This document shows, in pieces, positions 1 through 5,325 of a stretch of 6,892 nucleotides of DNA (position 1 is its first letter; each line of letters begins with the position of its first letter). The translations under genes were made by a program, and so were the position numbers. Source of the DNA: JABWBJ01 sp035646395. Its GTDB lineage: Bacteria > Gemmatimonadota > Gemmatimonadetes > Gemmatimonadales > Gemmatimonadaceae. Location of the stretch: the NCBI GenBank assembly GCA_035646395.1, contig DASRPK010000244.1, positions 1-6,892 on the forward strand, given 5' to 3'. The notes below the pieces were generated by a model. That model was not told the origin of the DNA, ran no database searches, and worked only from the letters and a program-made list of their open reading frames with translations.

Positions 1-1440
1 CACCTCGACGACGCCCGGATGGCCGATCCGTGCCACCGCGCGGGCCTCGTGGGCGAGCTGCGCGCGTGTGGTGGCATCGAGCGGGGATTCGCCTAACAGG
101 ACCTTGATCGCGACGTCGCGCTGCAAGCGCTCGTCACGGGCGAGGAAGACCTGTCCCATGCCACCCTGCCCCAGCAAGCGCTGGAGCTGGTAGCGATCCT
201 GGACGCGATACGGCAGCAGGCGCTGAGCAAGCCGGCTGCCATCGACATCGCAGCGCTCCACGGAGTCATCGTAACAGCGGCCGCAGGTTGGACAGAGCCA
301 GAGCGCACCCACCCCGCGCTCCCGCATCCGCCGACGCGCCGCCTCACGACGTCCTTCCTCGAGCGCGAGTTCGTGACGCTTCTCGAGAATCTCGAGCGCG
401 CCACCAAGGTAGCGCGCAAACCCCGCGACGAGCCGGCGTTCCGGTGCACTCCAGCTGCTGGGCTGCGCGATGGCGATCGAACCGAATATCTCGCCGGAAA
501 GACCGGTCAAGGGAACGACGACGTTGCCCGCCGCATCTTTCCCCATTTCGCCGGCGCCCTGCACCTCCTCGAGCGACGGTGCGGTGAGCTCGCCCTCGGT
601 CAGCGCCATCGGCTTGCCGTCGGCACTGCGCCAGATGCGCACTTCGACGGCTTCCACGGTCCGCCGGATTTCGCTCGCGACCTGCTCGGCCCAGCGCGGA
701 AGGTTCTCGAGCGAGTCAGGTGCGCGGCGTTCGAGTTCCGATACGCGACGTTCGGCTTCGTGCAGGCTGTCGAGCGATTCCTGCAATTCGCGCCGCCGCT
801 GATCGAGAAGGGCACGTTGCTGGAACTCGCGGCGATATCCCGCTTCGAGCGAATAACTCGCGATCATCCCGATCAGGTTGGCTGATGCAATGAACAGCAC
901 GTTGTTGAGCAGCGCGGTCGGCTCGAATCGATCGAGCCGGAGTTCCACGATGAGATAGAGCGCCGAGATGAAGAGCGTCGCACCGGTGGCGAGCATGAAC
1001 GACAGTCGCGACACCGAATGCGCCCAGAGAACGGCCAATACGATGCCAACGACCTGCGATGCGGCAAACTCGTTGTCGGCGAGGGTGCCAAGATAGACGA
1101 GGGCCGATCCGCCGAAGACCACGGCGAAGAACTGTGACTTCCAGAACCAGCGTTCGAAGGCCTGCGTGTAGGTGAACGCCAGCAGGACACCAAGGATGGG
1201 GGCAACGATGCCGAGACGAACGATCCACAGCGCCTGGAATTCGCCGGGCACCAGGAATGGATCGAGCAGCGAAAAGAGGACAAACAGCCCGATTGCCAGA
1301 CCTAACGCGGCCCGTACCGGGCGTACGGAGCGGTGAAAGTAATTCTCCTGGTACGCCCGCTCCATCTCGGCATCGGAGAACCTGCCGACGCCACTTCTCA
1401 GATTGCTGGTCGCTGCGAGGAGTTCTTCAGTGAAGCGCAT
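1..1440 (-). CDS. Membrane-bound sensor Ser/Thr protein kinase (Hanks type), C-terminal kinase domain cut by the left edge
   Basis: This is an uninterrupted reading frame of 480 codons running off the left edge; only the first part of the kinase domain is present. Residues 43-195 hold about six hydrophobic segments (roughly 43-63, 72-91, 103-120, 128-144, 148-166, 180-195). The segment YFHRSVRPVR before the first helix resembles the membrane module seen ahead of many bacterial cyclases and sensor proteins. Residues 200-240 are Arg/Glu/Gln-rich and look like a coiled coil. Residues 245-355 read as a GAF-like domain (GNVVVPLTG, GSIAIAQP). A Cys motif follows (C383, C386, C389, C397), then the kinase: glycine loop GQGGMGQV at 424-431, ATP-binding lysine in VAIK at 446, and alpha-C glutamate E465. 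The catalytic HRD and DFG motifs would lie outside the window. The start is the ATG at 1440; no better in-frame start exists before the upstream stop at 1537-1539, and no clear Shine-Dalgarno is visible. It probably phosphorylates Ser/Thr of cytoplasmic proteins in response to a membrane or GAF signal. The family is secure; the signal is unknown. Confidence 0.93.
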   Translation of the reverse strand, partial: MRFTEELLAATSNLRSGVGRFSDAEMERAYQENYFHRSVRPVRAALGLAIGLFVLFSLLDPFLVPGEFQALWIVRLGIVAPILGVLLAFTYTQAFERWFWKSQFFAVVFGGSALVYLGTLADNEFAASQVVGIVLAVLWAHSVSRLSFMLATGATLFISALYLIVELRLDRFEPTALLNNVLFIASANLIGMIASYSLEAGYRREFQQRALLDQRRRELQESLDSLHEAERRVSELERRAPDSLENLPRWAEQVASEIRRTVEAVEVRIWRSADGKPMALTEGELTAPSLEEVQGAGEMGKDAAGNVVVPLTGLSGEIFGSIAIAQPSSWSAPERRLVAGFARYLGGALEILEKRHELALEEGRREAARRRMRERGVGALWLCPTCGRCYDDSVERCDVDGSRLAQRLLPYRVQDRYQLQRLLGQGGMGQVFLARDERLQRDVAIKVLLGESPLDATTRAQLAHEARAVARIGHPGVVEV

Positions 1441-1536
1441 TTGGGACCGAGTCCAGATTGCCAATCTCAGATTGATAATGACGCGCCGTCCGAAAGTGGA
1501 CGTGGGAGGTGGGACGTGGGAGAACCCGACGTCCGA
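1441..1536 (-). other. Gap between the carbonic anhydrase-like gene and the kinase gene
   Basis: This 96-base gap holds one copy of the 7-bp tandem repeat (listed separately), 55 bases before the kinase ATG. I see no convincing promoter, ribosome binding site or terminator hairpin. The kinase frame stays open through the gap without an ATG or GTG. A TTG at 1464-1462 is the only alternative start, and the codon use here looks non-coding. Confidence 0.5.
1496..1524. repeat. Short tandem repeat, 7-bp unit GTGGGAC/G, copy 1 (four units)
   Basis: The plus strand reads GTGGAC, GTGGGAG, GTGGGAC, GTGGGAG, then AA: a 6-bp unit followed by three 7-bp units. The 15-mer TGGGACGTGGGAGAA at 1510-1524 recurs exactly at 2051-2065. 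It lies between two co-directional genes, upstream of the kinase start. This may be a dispersed intergenic repeat family of the genome; the unit count differs between the two copies. Confidence 0.8.
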
Positions 1537-2034
1537 TTAGCGCGGTATTTCCTTTCGCAGGCTCGGATACTTTCCCGCGGCATGTTCGCTTTGAAGTTTC
1601 ACGTAAGCGTCTACTGTACTGCGGATTCGCTCGCGTTCAAGCGTTGTGGTTTCGCGAACGACCTTGCCGGGAACGCCCATTACCATCGAGTTGGGCGGGA
1701 TCTGCATTCCTTCCTTGCACACGGCGCCGGCGGCGATGATCGATCCCGTCCCGACGCGCACCCCGTTCAGCAGGATCGCTCCCATTCCCACGAGTGAATC
1801 GGGTTCGATGATGGCGCCGTGGATGATGGCGCGATGGCCGACGCCGACGCGGTCGCCGATGACGGTCGGGAAGCCATGATCGGCGTGCACGACGGTGCCG
1901 TCCTGGATGTTGGAGTCCTCGCCGATTTCAATCGCTTCGGTGTCGCCGCGTAATACCGCAAAGGGCCATACCGAAGCTCTCTGGTGCAGCGTCACGTTTC
2001 CACAAACGAACGCGAGCGGATGAACGAAGGGCAT
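1537..2034 (-). CDS. Gamma-class carbonic anhydrase-like hexapeptide-repeat protein (YrdA/PaaY type)
   Basis: This encodes a 165-residue left-handed beta-helix protein, about the usual length for the YrdA/PaaY/CaiE group. The hexapeptide pattern runs from about residue 10 to 125 (for example IEIGEDSNIQDGTVVHADHG, then VIGDRVGVGHRAIIHG). The three expected metal-ligand histidines are present at H50, H67 and H72, as are R29, D31, Q44 and D45 of the active-site and trimer region. A C-terminal helix follows (132-153). The family forms trimers with zinc or iron between subunits and hydrates CO2, although many members show little activity and some act on CoA thioesters or as assembly factors. I chose the ATG at 2034, which gives the family's normal N-terminus (MPFVHPLAFV). 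The frame is open up to 2157, but that extension would overlap the amidase end and matches nothing in the family. No strong Shine-Dalgarno is visible; a 7-bp tandem repeat lies just upstream. It lies 73 bases after the amidase gene and may be co-transcribed with it. No signal peptide is seen, so it is probably cytoplasmic. Confidence 0.92.
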   Translation of the reverse strand: MPFVHPLAFVCGNVTLHQRASVWPFAVLRGDTEAIEIGEDSNIQDGTVVHADHGFPTVIGDRVGVGHRAIIHGAIIEPDSLVGMGAILLNGVRVGTGSIIAAGAVCKEGMQIPPNSMVMGVPGKVVRETTTLERERIRSTVDAYVKLQSEHAAGKYPSLRKEIPR

Positions 2035-2107
2035 GATCCGACGGTGGACGTGGGACGTGGGAGAAACCTTGAAATGCCGATCAAACAGATCACTCGGACG
2101 GCTTGGT
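2035..2107 (-). other. Gap between the amidase and carbonic anhydrase-like genes
   Basis: This 73-base gap is mostly taken up by the second 7-bp tandem repeat copy, which ends 9 bases before the carbonic anhydrase-like ATG, where a ribosome binding site would be expected. I see no terminator. The short distance and shared orientation suggest co-transcription. Confidence 0.5.
2044..2065. repeat. Short tandem repeat, 7-bp unit GTGGGAC/G, copy 2 (three units)
   Basis: The plus strand reads GTGGAC, GTGGGAC, GTGGGAG, then AA. It has the same first unit and the same end as the copy at 1496-1524 but is one 7-bp unit shorter. On the transcribed (minus) strand it is a C-rich run, CTCCCACGTCCCACGTCCAC, immediately before the carbonic anhydrase-like start codon. 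Confidence 0.8.
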
Positions 2108-4000
2108 CTATCGTCGCAGCGTTCGAAAATACTCCTCGAGTCCTTCCGCGACACCACGGGCGTACGCGTCCTGAAACTCCGGCGTGCGCAACGCGGCTTC
2201 CTGTTCGGGGATCATCACGAACGCGCCCTCGCACAACACGCTCGGCATCCAGGTCGGACGGAGAACCGCGAGGTTGTCGTAGTAGACACCCAGGTCACGC
2301 AGTCCCATCCACCGCACCATGCCCGCCTGAATGGCGCGGGCCATCGGCTCCGACCACGAGTTGAAGTAATACGTGCCGGTGCCATGGCGGTCGAAGGGAT
2401 TCACGCCGTCGGGCAGGGCGTTCAGGTGGATCGACACGAACGCGTGCGCGTTGGCGCGGCGCGCCATCACGGGACGATCGGCGAGTGCGACGGCGCCCGG
2501 GGCGGTGCGGGTCATCACGACCGTCGCTCCCCGCTGCCCGAGGTACGTCCTGAGCCGTTCACTGATGCCTAACGTTGCGACCGCTTCGTACAACCCGGTG
2601 GGACCGGTCGAGCCGGCCGGCGGATGGCCGGCGTCGACCGCGATCACCAGCCCCTGCAACGGTCGGGAGCGATCGATCGCCGGGGTGGCGCGGACCCGCA
2701 GGATGAGCGTCCCCCGTTCCCACGACACCAGGTACCCGAAGGGCGCGTGATGCAGCTCCACCCGGTATTCGGCCCGCCCGCTGGCCACCTGCCGCCAGGT
2801 CACGCGCCTAACGATGGAGTCGGTCGAGGTGAAATTGATGATGTCGGTGTTGGCGGTCGTCCCGTGCAGCGTCAGGACGAGGGCCTGTGGCTCGGCGTCG
2901 ACCGAATACGGCGGAATGTCGGAGACAGGAATCCGCACGTCCGACCAGCCATCGCTCGCCACGACCCGGGCATTTGATGCCACGCGCCGCGGCGCCGGCG
3001 TTCCGGCGGGTAGCGGAGTCAGTTCGGCACTATCGACATAGACCTGAAGGCTTTCATCGAGACGGATCCGCGTCGCGGTCCCGGATCGTCCGGTGACTTC
3101 AACCGTGGTGCCGGGAATCAGGAACCACTTGTAGGTGCCGCCGACAATCGGGCGGCCGATGATGACTCGATCAGTATCGGGGAGAGTCGACGGCGCAGCG
3201 CCGAGTCGGGCGAACTGGGGACCAGCGGAATCGGAGAGCGCGACGCGTGCGAGAGGAAGTCGAACGCTGTCGGCGCCGCGAACCACCTGAACCCACGCGC
3301 CGCTGTTCAACCGGACGGCGTGTACTTCGGTGGCGACGACCGAGCCACGCGTTCCGGGCGACGGGCCCACCATCGGCAACCGCGCGCCATCGGGGAGCTG
3401 TAGTTCAGCCACAGCCGCGGGGGCAATACGAATGCTGACACGAACGGGCTCCCATCTTTCCAGAAGGAGACGGCCGCGCGGTGCGAGCGAAGCGGAGTCG
3501 ACAATAAGTGGACCTGAGGACGGCAAAGGCAGTGGCTCCGCCGGAACAGTGACGCGGTGCTGGCTCCGCACAGTGTCGGATCCCTGCGCCACTTCTAAAT
3601 CGTAAACAGCCTCAGCTTCAGCTCTTACAGGCACGGGGAGCCAGGCGAGGAATGAACCATTCGGTTTTACTTCGACAGGACGGCCGTTTATCCGCAGCGT
3701 CGCCGACCCACTTCCAACCGAGCCGAAGATGAAATTCGAGTCGCGAGTCGCGATTTGTGACCCAGCTGGTGGATAGACCACTCGTAACGCAATTGGCCCG
3801 ACGACGTTAGGGACCGCCGGCATCCCCGAACGCGGTTCCGGCGTGGGAGTAGTCGCGGCCGGAGGGGCCGTGGTTGTCGGTGACGGAGCGGGCGAGGCTG
3901 GTCCCGCGTCGGGCCCCGGATTTGGCACCGGACCAGGCAGACAAGCAACGCCAATCAGAATCAGGGAGGCACCGAAATAGCGGACCGCCGCAGTCAACAT
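2108..4000 (-). CDS. N-acetylmuramoyl-L-alanine amidase (Amidase_3 family), probable lipoprotein
   Basis: This 630-residue exported peptidoglycan hydrolase would cleave the bond between N-acetylmuramic acid and L-alanine. Residues 1-20 form a signal peptide with a lipobox-like end (LILIGVAC, C20; Gly at -3 is atypical). A Pro/Ala/Thr-rich linker follows (21-60). Residues about 68-155 look like a beta-sandwich (LRINGRPVEVKPNGSF); about 275-330 may be a small SH3-like barrel (KWFLIPGTTVEVTG); about 350-440 is compatible with an AMIN-like domain. The catalytic domain is 448-627, with zinc ligands H459 (DAGH), E472 (GLYE) and H525 (SIHLNA), and catalytic E591 (CEGAFVM). All are present, so the enzyme should be active. 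I chose the ATG at 4000 because it places the signal peptide at the N-terminus; the frame is open to 4063 but that extension is polar and implausible. Typical AmiA/B/C enzymes are about 290-450 residues, so this one carries a long N-terminal region, perhaps for wall or envelope targeting. It is first in a possible three-gene minus-strand unit. Confidence 0.93.
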   Translation of the reverse strand: MLTAAVRYFGASLILIGVACLPGPVPNPGPDAGPASPAPSPTTTAPPAATTPTPEPRSGMPAVPNVVGPIALRVVYPPAGSQIATRDSNFIFGSVGSGSATLRINGRPVEVKPNGSFLAWLPVPVRAEAEAVYDLEVAQGSDTVRSQHRVTVPAEPLPLPSSGPLIVDSASLAPRGRLLLERWEPVRVSIRIAPAAVAELQLPDGARLPMVGPSPGTRGSVVATEVHAVRLNSGAWVQVVRGADSVRLPLARVALSDSAGPQFARLGAAPSTLPDTDRVIIGRPIVGGTYKWFLIPGTTVEVTGRSGTATRIRLDESLQVYVDSAELTPLPAGTPAPRRVASNARVVASDGWSDVRIPVSDIPPYSVDAEPQALVLTLHGTTANTDIINFTSTDSIVRRVTWRQVASGRAEYRVELHHAPFGYLVSWERGTLILRVRATPAIDRSRPLQGLVIAVDAGHPPAGSTGPTGLYEAVATLGISERLRTYLGQRGATVVMTRTAPGAVALADRPVMARRANAHAFVSIHLNALPDGVNPFDRHGTGTYYFNSWSEPMARAIQAGMVRWMGLRDLGVYYDNLAVLRPTWMPSVLCEGAFVMIPEQEAALRTPEFQDAYARGVAEGLEEYFRTLRR

Positions 4001-4176
4001 GGGCGCAAGGTAGTTGTGGTGGAGAACTTGCAGCAATCCGGAATCGAAAGGGCGCCAGGACACGTAGGATGTGTGGCGGGTTGCTCAGTTATGGGGATTG
4101 TAGCAATTTCGCTGTGGCGTCGTTTCATCGACTTGATGTCCGTACCGGACCGATTTCCCCGGCGAGGACGAATCCG
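4001..4176. promoter_or_regulatory. Divergent intergenic region between the amidase and FHA genes
   Basis: This 176-base region separates divergent genes and is less GC-rich than its surroundings around 4081-4130. It should contain promoters for both directions. The best -10-like hexamer is TACAAT on the minus strand (4102-4097), about 97 bases before the amidase start, but no good -35 lies upstream of it. Two similar 12-mers, TTGCAGCAATCC (4028-4039) and TTGTAGCAATTT (4098-4109), form a direct repeat. TTGCT (4081-4085) and AGCAA (4102-4106) form a short inverted repeat. These could be regulator sites. Precise promoter assignment is not supported. Confidence 0.4.
4164..4168 (+). promoter_or_regulatory. 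Shine-Dalgarno GAGGA deciding the FHA gene's GTG start
   Basis: GAGGA is followed by eight bases and then GTG at 4177. It is the strongest ribosome binding site seen in the window, and it supports a start more than 100 bases downstream of the first in-frame ATG with a reasonable Shine-Dalgarno (4069). Confidence 0.55.
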
Positions 4177-5271
4177 GTGGCCCGTTGTGCCAATTGCGGT
4201 CGCACCAGCGACCTTGATGCTCACCATAGTTACTGCGCCCACTGCGGCTGGCGGATGCGTCCAGCGGACTCAGCAACTTCCGCGCGTCCGGCGGTGAGAA
4301 AAAACACCGAGTCCCAGAATGGTCCGGTCGCTACCGCAGACGACGGGAGACGCGCGGCATCGATAACGCCAACGGGTCTGCGTTCGCTTCGCACAGCGCC
4401 CTGCCCACATTGCACGCGCGCGATTGACCGCGTATTGCACTTCTGTCCGCATTGCGGACTGAAGACGGGCTTCGCCGAAATCCATCCGGTGTTCTGCGGA
4501 ACGTGCGGAACGCGGATGAGCGATGACGACGCGTTCTGCGCCGCCTGCGGTGGACCCCTCAAGGGCGGCCTCGATTCGCCCGATCTCGTGGTGAACACGC
4601 AACCTCGCGGCATCACGCCGATGGTGGTGTCCGGGCCGCGGCTGTCGCTGCTCACCGAAGACGGCGACGTCGTGCGGGAAATTCCGCTCGAGCGTGGCGA
4701 AATCGTCGTCGGCCGCGGTCAAGGCGACGTGCAGTTCGACGATGATGCGGTCTCGCCGGAACATGCGGTGCTCACCTGGAAGGATAACGCGCTGCACGTG
4801 CGCGACCTCGGTTCGTCGAACGGGAGCTGGCTGTACATCCTGGCGCCGCAGGCGCTCACGGACGGTGACGTGCTGCTGATCGGCTCGCAGGTGATCCGCT
4901 TCCGCAAGCTCTCGTCAGGCTTCCTGCTCGATGACGCCGAGCTTCGTCAGGCAGGCTCGCGGACTCCGGCGCGCGATGACGCCATGCTCGAGCAGCTGCG
5001 CGCCGATGGCAGTGTGCGTGACGTGCTGTATCTCTCACCCGGCCGCACGATCCTGATCGGTCGTGATCATGGCGACTGGGCGTTCCCGTATGACCCGACG
5101 ATGAGCGCGCGGCACGCCGAGATCCGGTCGGTGCCGCAACGCGACGAGTATGTCGTTCGCGACCTGGGTTCGCGTAACGGCATCGGCGTGCTGGTTCGCG
5201 GTGAGCGCATGGTGCGCGGCGGCGAGCGCCTGTTGTTCGGCCGGAAGATGCTGCGCGCCGACCTCGCGTGA
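4177..5271 (+). CDS. Zinc-ribbon and tandem FHA-domain protein (phosphothreonine reader)
   Basis: This 364-residue cytoplasmic protein has three zinc ribbons and two FHA domains. The ribbons are C4/C7-C20/C23, C76/C79-C90/C93 and C107/C110-C121/C124. The first and second are separated by a low-complexity linker; the second and third are adjacent. FHA1 is about 156-244 with G179-R180, S193, H196 and DLGSSNGS at 210-217. FHA2 is about 280-362 with G295-R296, S310, R312, H313 and DLGSRNG at 329-335. Both keep the Arg, Ser and Asn residues that contact phosphothreonine in this family. I chose the GTG at 4177 because GAGGA lies at 4164-4168, eight bases upstream, because the protein then begins with its zinc ribbon, and because GC-rich third positions start here. 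An ATG at 4069 (AGGA at 4057-4060) is the alternative. The frame is open even further up, but that part overlaps the amidase. It lies 54 bases before a PP2C phosphatase, probably in one operon. Its partners are likely phosphoproteins of the nearby kinase. Confidence 0.9.
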   Translation: MARCANCGRTSDLDAHHSYCAHCGWRMRPADSATSARPAVRKNTESQNGPVATADDGRRAASITPTGLRSLRTAPCPHCTRAIDRVLHFCPHCGLKTGFAEIHPVFCGTCGTRMSDDDAFCAACGGPLKGGLDSPDLVVNTQPRGITPMVVSGPRLSLLTEDGDVVREIPLERGEIVVGRGQGDVQFDDDAVSPEHAVLTWKDNALHVRDLGSSNGSWLYILAPQALTDGDVLLIGSQVIRFRKLSSGFLLDDAELRQAGSRTPARDDAMLEQLRADGSVRDVLYLSPGRTILIGRDHGDWAFPYDPTMSARHAEIRSVPQRDEYVVRDLGSRNGIGVLVRGERMVRGGERLLFGRKMLRADLA

Positions 5272-5325
5272 GGTCCGCCAGGGCCGCGGGCCCGGGGTTC
5301 ACCCGGCAGCGTTGATTCGATTCCC
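5272..5325 (+). other. Short gap between the FHA and phosphatase genes
   Basis: This 54-base gap has GGGCC/GGCCC (5281-5285 and 5289-5293) with a 3-base loop, partly overlapping CCGGG/CCCGG further on. There is no T-run, so it is unlikely to be an intrinsic terminator. It may only slow or tune read-through inside a two-gene operon. Confidence 0.35.

Noticed and set aside
716..1283. Overlapping minus-strand frames (716-1228, 873-1283) and plus-strand 373-885
   Set aside because: They overlap the kinase frame, which has clear membrane, GAF-like and kinase sequence; the alternatives are Arg/Ser-rich without recognisable motifs.
1333..1797. 154-residue plus-strand frame across the kinase start and carbonic anhydrase-like gene
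   Set aside because: It is antisense to two well-supported genes, includes the tandem repeat and has no domain signature.
2035..2157. 41-residue N-terminal extension of the carbonic anhydrase-like protein
   Set aside because: It overlaps the 3' end of the amidase, crosses the tandem repeat and has no counterpart in the family, whose members start close to the first hexapeptide strand.
4001..4063. 21-residue N-terminal extension of the amidase
   Set aside because: It would place polar residues before an otherwise normal signal peptide.
3874..4176. Upstream in-frame extension of the FHA protein from an ATG at 3874 or 4069
   Set aside because: The part before 4001 overlaps the amidase signal-peptide and linker region on the other strand, and 4069-4176 has low-GC third positions and no domain. 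The GTG at 4177 has a good Shine-Dalgarno and begins at the zinc ribbon. The ATG at 4069 remains the only serious alternative.
5281..5300. Intrinsic terminator after the FHA gene
   Set aside because: The GC hairpin has only five pairs and no T-run, and the next gene starts 54 bases after the stop in the same direction.
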